64,000 nucleotides of DNA from Manis javanica (lineage: Eukaryota > Chordata > Mammalia > Pholidota > Manidae), in assembly GCF_040802235.1 (NCBI RefSeq), contig NC_133172.1:26307738-26371737 (forward strand), in the 5' to 3' direction. The notes under the pieces are model-generated. The model searched no databases, was not told the origin of the DNA, and was given only the letters and a program-made list of their open reading frames with translations. Every line of letters begins with the position of its first letter. Position 1 is the stretch's first letter. Positions 1 to 9,697 of this stretch are shown one piece after another. The translations under genes were made by a program, and so were the position numbers.

Positions 1-734
1 ATTTACTCTTTTTTTTTGTAATGGGAACAATTAGCATTTATTCACATTCTTTAGCCAAAAACTTACACTATATTTGAGTATTCTTCATATTTGATGAAGA
101 CTATGCAACTACATTTGTTTTTGCCTCGACATTGAATTTCTTCCAATGAAATTATCTAGCCAATCAAAAAAGTTTCTTGATACTGTTCCTGTCTAGAAAT
201 GGCTTACTTACTCCAGTTAGAAGGTAAATCCACTGGCCAATTTCTTTCATTTTCACCAAGCAAACTAAATTCTTCCTCTTTACTTCTGCTGCGCAAAGTT
301 CTATCCTTTGAGTTCAGAAAAAGAACCATTTCCATTGTTTATTTCTTGGGTTCTCAATATCATAGCCACCAGTGGATTCTATGATAATATGGTGTTGTTC
401 AAGTAAAGGACCTCTTGTGACTTCATGTTTTTGTTTGAATAAAGAATTCTCATGGATGTAAGAAACTGGAGTGCTTGCTTAAAATAGCCCCTCATTCTAC
501 CTTAATTCTCTAAATATTTTCTATCTTTAGGCAATATCCAGGTATTGTTCCCTTTAAGAGGGAAACACACTTATGCAGTATCAAATAACTTCACATCATG
601 CAATAAATATTAAGTAATGAATGATTTTTGACAGTTTAAAAAAGTTATCAATCATGCATTCATTCTAATAATATTTCTTGAATGTCTTCCATGCTATCCC
701 AGTTTGATGATTCTAAGTATTTCTGTGATTGTTA
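1..734. other. Unassigned flank, no gene seen
   Basis: AT-rich sequence next to the poly(A) end of the first L1. It contains no reading frame with a recognisable domain, no splice-bracketed exon I would defend, and no repeat family that I can name. It is not L1 ORF2. This matters because it excludes a simple reading in which L1-A is nested inside L1-B, since the rest of L1-B would then have to lie here. Confidence 0.5.
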
Positions 735-742
735 TTTTTTTT

Positions 743-2568
743 GAGAGGGCATCTCTCATATTTATTGATCAAATGGTTGTTAACAACAATGAAATTCAGT
801 ATGGGGGGTCAATGCTCAATGTACAATCATTAATCCATCTCAAGCCTAATTCTCGTCAGTCTCCAATCTTCTGAAGCATAATGAACAAGTTCTTACATGG
901 TGAACAAATTCTTACATAGTGAATAAATTCTTACATGGTGAAGAGTACAAGGGTATTAATCACAGAAACATTCGGTTTTCATCACGCATTATGAACTATA
1001 AACAATCAGGTCAAATATGAATATTCATTTGATTTTTATAATTGATTTATATGTTGATCCCACATTTCTCCCTTTATTATTATTATTATTATTTTTATTT
1101 TTAATAAAATGCTGAAGTGGTAGGTAGATGCAAGATAAAGGTAGAAAACATAGTTTAGTGCTGTAAGAGGGCAAATGTAGATGATCAGGTGTGTGCCTAT
1201 GGACTAAGTATTAATCCAAGCTAGACAAGGGCAGCAAAACATCCACAGATGCAGAAGATTTCTCTCAAAGCAGGGGAGATGAGGTTCTGAGCCTCACCTC
1301 TGTTGATCCCCAATTTCTCACCTGATGGCCCCCCTGCGACTGTGCCTGTCTTAGGTTGTTCCTCCCTTGAGGAATCTTACCCGTCTCTGGCTAACCAGTC
1401 ATCTTCTGGGGCCATACAGGGAAATGTAAAGTTGGTAAGTGAGAGAGAAGCCATATTGTTTGAAAAGGTTAGCTTTTTACTTCTTTGCAGATTTATGCCC
1501 TGTGGCTTCTATGCCCAGCACTTGTCTCGAGGTATCTTTACCACCTGGAGGAATTATGATACTCGGTAAATTCAATATGAGGCACGAATTCTATTTAAGG
1601 GTTGTAATTAGGAAGGAAGAAGAAAAGCTATAGAGGTAGCATATGGAAGAAAACATGGGAGGATTGATTATTTCTTTGACATATCTCCTTGTAGAGTACC
1701 TTAAGTATGTATAGGTTTTAAACTACTAACTAATTTGCACACACATATTAACATAATAGGAATACAGTGACATAAACAAAGCAAATCTATAATTACCATC
1801 CATCTCCAGTGAAGCCAAGAAAACCATTTAGGCACCCTAGGCATTTGTGAAAATTTGTCTATGATATGTTGGATATTGTCCTACTGTACTTGAACAGTCT
1901 CAGAAAAATGAGACAAATTAAAGCAGCCCATTTCTGGGATCTGTTCACATCCCGTATCTTCTTTTAACCGTAGATAGTCTATAGTCATAAGATTTTGGAG
2001 TGCTACAACTTGCACCCCTCCCAACTCCTGGTTGAGTTCCAACAGTACAGATCTGGTCAAATTCGTTGTCTCACTGTATGCACATGCCAGCCCAGACATC
2101 TCCCTCCTCATTCCAATGGCAAGTTCAGGAAACGGTGGGGTGGACGCAGCCACAGCCGCAGCATCGCCCAGATCCCTGTGGAGGCTTTTTGATGATCATC
2201 CCCCGGCACGAGTCCTCCAGAGATTGCTGCTGATGCCGGAAGCTCCTCCTCATATCGTATCTTAGTTCATTTACTGGGTATCCAAGCTAGGCCTTGATCT
2301 TCTCCATGGAAACAAACAGACCCTTTGCCCACACTTTGACATGCCCTCTATACCACTGTGCAGAACTCATTGGAGGTCAGCACACAGGGACTGCCTTTTT
2401 TTCTCTTTTTATTAAGAGAAAGGAATATTATCAGAAAAGAGTACCTCCATAGCTAATCATCTGACACCCTTTAAGTGATCAACATTAAGGACATTTAAAG
2501 CATGCATTGATCTTTGATTTACCAATAGTTTTATTCTATCAAGGAGTAATCCCCCTTTTCTGTCTTCC
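743..2568 (-). mobile_element. 3' module of L1-A with env remnant and its own poly(A) signal
   Basis: This segment lies between the A-run that ends the ordinary L1 3' UTR (2569-2576) and the terminal A-run of the element. The same segment, in the same order and position, follows the L1 part of L1-D (22304-24220). Seen directly: an env TM-like coding stretch near its middle, a long noncoding tail resembling an LTR/U3-R, and AATAAA about 17 bp before the poly(A). Inference: a retroviral env-to-polyadenylation-site transcript joined the L1 3' end once and was then copied with it. Alternative: an independent processed ERV transcript that landed there once, in a common L1 ancestor. Confidence 0.75.
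1740..2200 (-). pseudogene. env-like: Retroviral envelope TM-subunit remnant inside the L1-A 3' module
   Basis: The minus-strand frame is open from about 2195 to a stop at 1881 (about 105 codons), and homology continues past the stop to about 1740. Seen in order: an Ala/Val-rich stretch (AAAVAAS) like a fusion peptide, a leucine-rich heptad region, LQNLMTIDYL like the immunosuppressive/CKS17-type region, a CX6-GC where gamma-type Env has CX6CC, an NLS glycosylation site, then a Trp-rich membrane-proximal stretch and a hydrophobic span with Cys residues. The order matches a gamma-type Env TM. Breaks: one stop codon after the Cys motif, the first Cys of the CC pair replaced by Gly, and no recognisable SU. 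It is a remnant and I infer no activity. Confidence 0.72.
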
Positions 2569-2576
2569 CTTTTTTT

Positions 2577-2914
2577 AAAATCTTTAATCTACACTTACAT
2601 GAAGAATACTATGTTTACTATGCTCTCCCCTATATCAGGTCCCCCCTAACAAACACATTATGGTTACTGTCCATCAGCTTAACAAAATGTTGTAGAATCC
2701 CTACTTGTCCTCTCTGTGTTGTGCAGCCCACCCTCCCCTTTCTCCCCCCCATGTATGCTAATCTTAATACCCCCTTCTTCTTCCCCCCACTTATCCCTCC
2801 CTGCCCACCCATCCTCCCCAGTTCCTTTCCCTTTGGTACCTGTTAGTCCATTTTTGGGTTCTGTAATTCCACTGCTGTTTTGTTCCTTCAGTTTTTCCTT
2901 TGTTCCTATACTCC
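2577..2914 (-). other. L1-A 3' UTR proper
   Basis: Read on the minus strand it follows the ORF2 stop and contains the purine-rich (plus strand C/T-rich) tract typical of L1 3' UTRs (roughly 2720-2850), ending in GATTAAAGATTT and an A-run. There is no AATAAA in the last 40 bases before the A-run, so the internal poly(A) signal is weak. This could favour read-through into the env module. Confidence 0.8.
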
Positions 2915-5900
2915 TCAGATGAGTGAAATCATTTGGTATTTCTCTTTCTCCACTTGGCTTATTTCACTGAGCATAATACTCTCCAGCTCCATCCATGTTG
3001 CTGCAAATGGTTGGATTCTTCCACTTCTTATGGCTGAGTAGTATTCCATTGTGTATATGTACCACATCTTCTTTATCCATTCATCTACCGATGGACATTT
3101 AGGTTGCTTCCAATTCTTGGCTGTTGTAAATAGTGCTGCAATAAACATAGGAGTGCATCTGTCTTTCTCAAACTTGATTGCTGCGTTCTTAGGGTAAATT
3201 CCTAGGAGTGGAATTCCTGGGTCAAATGGTAGGTCTGTTTTGAGCATTTTGATGCACCTCCATACTCCTTTCCACAATTGTTGAACTAATTTACATTCCC
3301 ACCAGCAGTGTAGGAGGGTTCCCCTTTCTCCACAGCCTCGCCAACATTTGTTGTTGTTTGTCTTTTGGATGGCAGCTATCCTTACTGGTGTGAGGTGATA
3401 CCTCATTGTAGTTTTAATTTGCATTTCTCTGATAATTAGCGATGTGGAGCATCTTTTCATGTGTCTGTTGGCCATCTGTATTTCTTTTTTGGAGAACTGT
3501 CTGTTCAGTTCCTCTGCCTATTTTTTAATTGGGTTATTTGTTTTTTGTTTGTTGAGGCGTGTGAGCTCTTTATATATTCTGGACGTCAAGCCTTTATCGG
3601 ATCTGTCATTTTCAAATATATTCTCCCATACTGTAGGGTTCCTTTTTGTTCTATTGATGGTGTCTTTCACTGTACAGAAGCTTTTCAGCTTAATGTAGTC
3701 CCACTTGCTCATTTTTGCTGTTGTTTTCCTTGCCCGGGGAGATATGTTCAAGAAGAGATCACTCATGTTTATGTCTAAGAGATTTTTGCCTGTGTTTTTT
3801 TCCAAGAGTTTAATGGTTTCATGACTTACATTGAGGTCTTTGATCCATTTTGAGTTTACCTTTGTATATGGGGTTAGACAATGGTCCAGTTTCATTCTAC
3901 TTCATGTAGCTGTCCAGTTTTGCCAGCACCATCTGTTGAAGAGACTGTCATTTTGCCATTGTATGTCCATGGCTCCTTTATCAAATATTAATTTACCATA
4001 TATGTTTGGGTTAATTTCTGGGGTCTCTAATCTGTTCCACTGGTCTGTGGCTCTGTTCTTGTGCCAGTACCAAATTGTCTTGATTACTATGGCTTTGTAG
4101 TAGAGCTTGAAGTTGGGGAGTGAGATCCCCCCTACTTCATTCTTCTTTTTCAGGATTGCTTTGGCTATTCGGGGTCTTTGGTGTTTCCATATGAATTTTT
4201 GAATTATTTGTTCCAATTCATTGAAGAATGTTGCTGGTAATTTGAGAGGGATTGCATCAAATCTGTATATTGCTTTGGGCAGGATGGCCATTTTGACGAT
4301 ATTAATTCTTCCTAGCCATGAGCATGGGATGAGTTTCCATGTATTAGTGTCCCCTTTAATTTCTCTTAAGAGTGACTTGTAGTTTTCAGAGTATAAGTCT
4401 TTCACTTCTTTGGTTAGGTTTATTCCTAGGTATATTATTCTTTTTGATGCAATGATGAATGGAATTGTTTTCCTGATTTCTCTTTCTATTGATTCCTTGT
4501 TAGTGTATAGGAAAGCTACAGATTTCTGTGTGTTAATTTTGTATCCTGCAACTTTGCTGTATTCCGATATCAGTTCTAGTAGTTTTGGAGTGGAGTCTTT
4601 AGGGTTTTTTATGTACAGTATCATATCATCTGCAAATAGTGACAGTTTAACTTCTTCTTTACTAATCTGGATTCCTTGTATTTCTTTGTTTTGTCTGATT
4701 GCCATGGCTAGGACCTCCAGTACTATGTTAAATAACAGTGGGGAGAGTGGGCATCCCTGTCTGGTTCCCGATCTCAGAGAAAATGCTTTCAGCTTCTCGC
4801 TGTTCAGTATAATGCGGGCTGTGGGTTTATCATATATGGCCTTTATTATGTTGAGGTACTTGCCCTCTATTCCCATTTTGCTGAGAGTTTTTATCATGAA
4901 TGGATGTTGAATTTTGTCAAATGCTTTTTCAGCATCTATGGAGATGATCATGTGGTTTTTGTCTTTCTTTTTGTTGATGTGGTGGATGATGTTGATGGAT
5001 TTTCGAATGTTGTACCATCCTTGCATCCCTGGGATGAACCCCACTTGGTCATGGTGTATGATCCTTTTGATATACTGTTGAATTCTGTTTGCTAATATTT
5101 TATTGAGTATTTTTGCATCTACATTCATCAGGGATATTGGTCTGTAATTTTCTTTTTTGGTGGGGTCTTTGCCTGGTTTTGGTATTAGGGTGATGTTGGC
5201 TTCATAGAATGAGTTTGGGAGTATTTGCACCTCTTCCATTTTTTGGAAAACTTTAAGGAGAATGGGTATTATGTCTTCTCTGTGTGTCTGATAAAATTCC
5301 GAGGTAAATATGTCTGGCCCAGGGGTTTTGTTCTTGGGAAGTTTTTTGATTTCCGTTTCAATATCTTTGCTCATAATTGGTTTGTTTAACTTTTGTGTTT
5401 CTTCCTTGGTCCATCTTGGAAGGTTGTATTTTTCTAGGAAGTTGTCCATTTCTTCTAGGTTTTCCAGCTTGTTGGCATATAGGTTTTCATAGTGGTCTTT
5501 AATAATTCTTTGTATTTCTGTGGAGTCTGTCGTGATTTTTCCATTCTCATTTCTGATTATGTTGATTTGTGTTGATTCTCTTTTTCTCTTAATAAGTTGG
5601 GCTAGAGGCTTATCTATTTTGTTTATTTTCTCAAAGAACCAGCTGTTTTTTTTTGTTGATTTTTGCTATTTTTTTATTCTTCTCAATTTTGTTTATTTCT
5701 TCTCTGATCTTTATTATGTCCCTCCTTCTGCTGACTTTAGGCCTCATTTGTTCTTCTTTTTCCAGTTTTAATAATTGTGATGTTAGACTATTCATTTGGG
5801 ATTGTTCTTCCTTCTTCAAGTGTGCCTGGATTGCTATATACTTTCCTCTTAAGACTGCTTTCGCTGCATCCCACAGAAGTTGGGGCTTAGTGTTGTTGTT

Positions 5901-6731
5901 GTCATTTGTTTCTATATATTCCTTGATCTCTATTTTGATTTGTTCATTGATCCATTGATTATTTAGTAGCATGTTGTTAAGCCTCCATGTGTTTGTGAGC
6001 CTTTTTGTTTTCTTTGTAGAATCTATTTCTAATTTTATACCTTTGTGGTCTGAAAAATTGGTTGGTAGAATTTCAATATTTTGGAATTTACTGAGGCTCT
6101 TTTTGTGAGCTAGTATGTGGTCTATTCTGGAGAATGTTCCATGTGCACTTGAGAAGAATGTATATCCTGTTGCTTTTGGATGTAGAGTTCTATATATGTC
6201 TATTAGGTCCATCTGTTCTAGTGTGTTGTTCAGTGCCTGTGTGTCTTTACTTATTTTCTGCCCAGTGGATCTATCCTTTGGGGTGAGTGGTGTGTTGAAG
6301 TCTCCTACAATGAATGCATTGCAGTCTATATCCCTCTTTAGTTCTGTTTGTATTTGCTTCACATATGCTGGTGCTCCTGTATTGGGTGCATATATATTTA
6401 GAATGGTTATACCCTCTTTTTGGACTGAGCCCTTTATCATTATGTAGTATCCTTCTTTATCTCTTGTTACTTTCTCTGTTTTGAAGTCTATTTTGTCTGA
6501 TATTAGTACTGCAACCCCTGCTTTCTTCTCACTGTTGTTTGCCTGAAATATGTTTTTCCATCCCTTGACTTTTAGTCTATGCTTATCTTTGTGTGTAAGG
6601 TGAGTTTCTTGTAAGCAGCATATACATGGGTCTTGCTTTTTTATCCATTCTATTACTCTATGTCTTTTTATTGGTGCATTAAGTCCATTTACATTTAGGG
6701 TGACTATTGAGAGATATGTACTTATTGCCAT
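2915..6731 (-). pseudogene. L1 ORF2: L1-A ORF2 (endonuclease-reverse transcriptase), three breaks
   Basis: ORF2p nicks target DNA and primes reverse transcription of L1 RNA at the nick. The start is taken at the ATG at 6731 (MAISTYLS, just before LNVNG). Endonuclease residues are all visible: N of LNVNG, E of QETH, D and N of GDFNT, D and H of RIDHI, SDHKGI. The reverse-transcriptase FADD motif lies at about 4640-4650, and the Cys-rich end ([14 protein letters not shown]) near 3300. Breaks: a frameshift in an A-run (plus-strand T-run near 5641-5649), a TGA at 3902-3904 and a TAG at 3518-3520. The C-terminus then reads to the normal stop. Damage is light for an L1 pseudogene. Minus-strand neighbours: ORF1 ends about 195 bp upstream. 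Confidence 0.93.
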
Positions 6732-6926
6732 TGCAGGCTTTAGATTCGTGGTTACCAAAGGTTCAAAGTTAGCTTCTTTAGTATCTTACTGCCTAAATTA
6801 GCTTGCTTATTGAGCTGTTATATACACTGTCTGGAGATTCTTTTCTTCTCTCCCTTCTTATTCCTCCTCCTCCATTCTTCATATGTTGTATGTTTTGTTC
6901 TGTGCTCTTTTTAGGAGTGCTCCCAT

Positions 6927-7817
6927 CTAGAGCAGTCCCTGTAGGATGCCCTGTAGAGGTGGTTTGTGGGAAGCAAATTCCCTCAGCTTTTGCTTGTCTG
7001 GGAATTGTTTAATTCCGCCATCATATTTAAATGATAGTCGTGCTGGATACAGTATCCTTGGTTCAAGGCCCTTCTGTTTCATTGCATTAAGTATATCATG
7101 CCATTCTCTTCTGGCCTGTAGGGTTTCTGTCGAGAAGTCTGATGTTAGCCTGATGGGTTTTCCTTTATAGGTGACCTTTTTCTCTCTAGCTGCCTTTAAA
7201 ACTCTTTCCTTGTCCTTGATTCTTGCCATTTTAATTACTATGTGTCTTGGTGTTGTCCTCCTTGGATCCTTTCTGTTGGGAGTTCTGTGTAATTCCATGG
7301 TCTGTTCGATTATTTCCTCCCACAGTTTGGGGAAGTTTTCAGCAATTATTTCTTCAAAGAGACTTTCTATCCCTTTTCCTCTTTCTTCCTCTTCTGGTAT
7401 CCCTATAATACGAATATTATTCCTTTTGTATTGGTCACATATTTCTCTTAGTGTTGTTTCATTCCTGGAGATCCTTTTATCTCTCTCTGTGCCAGCTTCT
7501 ATACGTTCCTGTTCTCTGGCTTCTATTCCTTCCATGGCCTCTTGCTTCTTATCCATTCTGCTTATAAATCCTTCCAGGGATTGTTTCACTTCTGTGATCT
7601 CCTTCCTGACATCTGTGATCTCCTTCCGGACTTCATCCCACTGCTCTTGCATTTTTCTCTGCATCTCATCCCATTGCTCTTGCATTTTTCTCTGCATCTC
7701 TGTCAGCATGTTCATGATTTTTATTTTGAATTCTTTTTCAGGAGGACTAGTTAGGTCTGTTTCCCTCTCAGGTATTGTCTCTGTGATCTTTGTCTGCCTG
7801 TAGTTTTGCCTTTTCAT
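6927..7817 (-). CDS. L1 ORF1: L1-A ORF1 protein, intact, 296 aa
   Basis: ORF1p is the trimeric RNA-binding chaperone of the L1 ribonucleoprotein. The frame is complete from ATG at 7817 to a stop at 6927. Visible order: a basic N-terminus (MKRQNYRQ), a coiled coil at about residues 35-105, an RRM-like region beginning around NNIRIIGIPEEE (about 135-145), and a C-terminal domain with REWHDILNAMKQKGLEPRI (about 235-255). The coiled coil contains an exact 11-residue repeat (residues 41-51 and 52-62, MQRKMQEQWDE) followed by two heptads VRKEITD/VRKEITE (63-76). It is 13 residues longer than ORF1 of L1-D (283 aa). It differs from L1-B ORF1 at about 15 of 296 positions. It is an L1 protein, not a host gene. 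Confidence 0.95.
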   Translation of the reverse strand: MKRQNYRQTKITETIPERETDLTSPPEKEFKIKIMNMLTEMQRKMQEQWDEMQRKMQEQWDEVRKEITDVRKEITEVKQSLEGFISRMDKKQEAMEGIEAREQERIEAGTERDKRISRNETTLREICDQYKRNNIRIIGIPEEEERGKGIESLFEEIIAENFPKLWEEIIEQTMELHRTPNRKDPRRTTPRHIVIKMARIKDKERVLKAAREKKVTYKGKPIRLTSDFSTETLQARREWHDILNAMKQKGLEPRILYPARLSFKYDGGIKQFPDKQKLREFASHKPPLQGILQGLL

Positions 7818-9421
7818 GGTGATGGAGATAGTTTGCAGAGCTGGTACAAGTGACTGCTGTAAGAGCTTCCCTTCTTGTTGGTTTGTGGCCTTTTCCTGGG
7901 AGAATAGCGACCTCTAGTGGCTTGTGCTGGGCAGCTGTGCGCAGACAGGGCTTCTGCTTCCTGCCCAGTTGCTTTGGGGTTTATCTCTGCTGTTGCTGTG
8001 GGCTTGGCCTGGCTGGGGCTGTTCCTCCAAAATGGTGGAGCCCCATTGGAGGGGGAGCAGCTGGGAGGCTATTTATCTCCATAAGGGGCCTCTGTGCTCC
8101 CTGCTACCCAGGGGGTTAGAGTGCCCAGAGATCCCCAGATTCCCTGCCTCTGGTCTAAGTGCTCTGTCCTGCCCCTTTAAGACTTCCAAAAAGCACTCTC
8201 CAAACCAAAACAACAACAGCAACAATTAGAGAGGGAACAGAAAGGAAAAAAAAAAAGGAAAAAACACGCGATTTTTTTTATTTTTTATTTTTTTTTGTTC
8301 TCAGGTGCCTGTCCCAGGCACCCGCTCACTGGTCCTGCTGCCCTGTCTCCCTAGCACCAGGGTCCCTGTCCTTTCAAGGCTTCCAAAAAGCACCCACCCA
8401 CCAGTCCCGCAGGGAAGGAACCTCGATATTCTTTGTCCTCAGGCGCTAGTCCTAGGCACCCACTCACCAGTCCCGCCACCCTGCCTCCCTAGCACCAGGG
8501 TCCCTGTCCCTTTAGGCCTTCCAAAAAGCACTCACCAAAAAGAGAGAAAAAAAAGGGAAAAACGCGCAATTTCCTCCGTCCTCAGGTGCCGGTCTCAGGC
8601 ACCCGCCCACCGGTCCCACAGGGAAAAACACGCGATATTCTTTGTCCTCCGGCGCCGGTCCCAGGCACTCGCTCACCAGTCCTGCCGCCCTGTCTCCCTA
8701 GCACCGGGGTCCCTGTCCCTTTTAGGCTTCCAAAAAGCACTCGCAAAAAAGAGAAAAAAAAAAAAAGGGAAATACGCGATTTCCTCTGTCCTCAAGTGCC
8801 GGTCTCAGGCACCCGCCCCCCAGTCCTGCAGGGAAAAACGTGGGATATTCTTTGTCCTCAGGCACTGGTCCCAGGCATCCACTCACCAGTCCCGCCACCC
8901 TGCCTCCCTAGCACCGGGGTCCCTGTCCCTTTAAGTCTTCCAAAATGTGCTCGCCAAAAAGAGAAAAAAAAAGGGGGAAAAATGCGCGATTTCCTCCGTC
9001 CTCAGGCGCCGGTCTCAGGCACCCGCCCGCCGGTCCCGCAGGGAGAAACGCGGGATATTCTTTGTCCTCAGGCGCCGGTCCCAGACACCTGCTCACCGGT
9101 CCCGCCACCCTGCCTCCCTAGCAAGGGGGGCCCGTCCCTTTAAGGCTTCCAAAAAGCACTCACCAAAAAAAAAATGCACCGGTTTCTTTCCACCCACCGG
9201 GAGCCAGGTGGAGGGGCGCTCGGGTCCCGCCGGGCCGGGGCTTGTATCTTACCCCCTTTGCAAGGTGCTGGGTTCTTGCAGGTGTGGATGTGGTCTGGAT
9301 GTTGTCCTGTGTCCTGTGGTCTCTATTTTAGGAAGATTTTTCTTTGGTATATTTTCATAGCTCTATGTGTTTTTGGGAGGAGATTTCCACTGCTCTACTC
9401 ACGCCGCCATCCTGGCTCCGC
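7818..9421 (-). promoter_or_regulatory. L1-A 5' UTR with internal promoter region
   Basis: A GC- and CpG-rich leader read on the minus strand. It has three parts: a distal part with the element start (9421-9150), the monomer array (9145-8380), and an ORF1-proximal non-repetitive part (8290-7818). Just inside the element start the minus strand reads CCAGGATGGCGGCGTGAG, whose GATGGCGG core resembles the YY1 site that sets the start of transcription in primate L1. Several long plus-strand frames cross this region; they result from the repeat and the lack of stops in GC-rich DNA. Confidence 0.8.
8380..9145 (-). repeat. L1-A 5' UTR monomer array, one 138-bp and three ~210-bp units
   Basis: Marker CTTCCAAAA occurs at plus-strand 8380, 8518, 8727, 8937 and 9146, giving spacings of 138, 209, 210 and 209 bp. 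Each full unit holds an A-run with GAGAAAAAA, then two related GC-rich halves that each include GTCCTCAGG(C/T)GCCGGTC (about 66 bp apart), then GCCTCCCTAGCACC and CCCTTTAAGG. The 138-bp unit lacks about 72 bp, as if deleted between two GCAC repeats. The same short unit sits at the ORF1-proximal edge in L1-B. Confidence 0.9.
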
Positions 9422-9502
9422 CTTCACTCTGTGTCTTTTGATTGGTGCATTAAGTCCATTTACATTTAGGGTGACTATTGAGAGATATGTACTTATTGCC
9501 AT
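9422..9502 (-). pseudogene. L1 ORF2: L1-B ORF2, first 27 codons
   Basis: The N-terminus of the endonuclease domain from ATG 9502. It matches the start of L1-A ORF2 through the LNVNG and NAPIKR region and stops matching at the fusion with the L1-A 5' end. No catalytic set is left. It marks the fusion point rather than encoding anything useful. Confidence 0.85.
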
Positions 9503-9697
9503 TGCAGGCTTTAGATTCGTGGTTACTAAAGGTTCAAGGTTAGCTTCTTTAGTATCTTACTGCCTAACTTAGCTTGCTTATTGAGCTGTTATGTACACTG
9601 TCTGGAGATTCTTTTCTTCTCTCCCTTCTTATTCCTCCTCCTCCATTCTTCATATGTTGTGTGTTTTGTTCTGTGCTCTTTTTAGGAGTGCTCCCAT

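Larger units (their letters stand above)
735..9421 (-). mobile_element. LINE-1 copy A, near full length, with 3' env module
   Basis: A minus-strand L1. Read on that strand it has a 5' end at about 9421 (complement of the usual GGCGGAGCC.. start), a 5' UTR with a tandem monomer array, intact ORF1 (7817-6927), ORF2 (6731-2915, three breaks), a short L1 3' UTR with its purine-rich stretch (2914-2577), an A-run (2576-2569), then an extra module of about 1.8 kb carrying env remnants, an AATAAA (766-761) and a terminal A-run (742-735). I found no convincing target-site duplication. The 5' end is fused to L1-B. The few ORF2 lesions suggest a recent insertion. Confidence 0.93.

Noticed and set aside
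719..738. Possible target duplication: TTTCTGTGATTGTTATTTTT here against TTTCTGTGAATTGTCATTTT at 12641-12660
   Set aside because: The right-hand copy lies about 25 bp away from the L1-B 5' end, has mismatches and is AT-rich; a real duplication should be flush with the element.
4410..4910. Plus-strand hydrophobic frame (166 codons) in L1-A and at 20085-20585
   Set aside because: Antisense of the RT core. It is identical in both places because of the shared 423-bp tract, not because it is a gene.
7171..7803. Plus-strand 210-codon frame opposite L1-A ORF1 (and its copy at 9942-10574)
   Set aside because: A shadow of the ORF1 minus-strand frame, rich in Ser/Leu/Ile as expected from antisense of a charged coiled coil.
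8305..9143. Long overlapping plus-strand frames (up to about 209 codons), rich in SQAPAHRS-type repeats
   Set aside because: They run antisense through the L1 5' UTR monomers. Their repeated peptide only mirrors the 210-bp DNA repeat.
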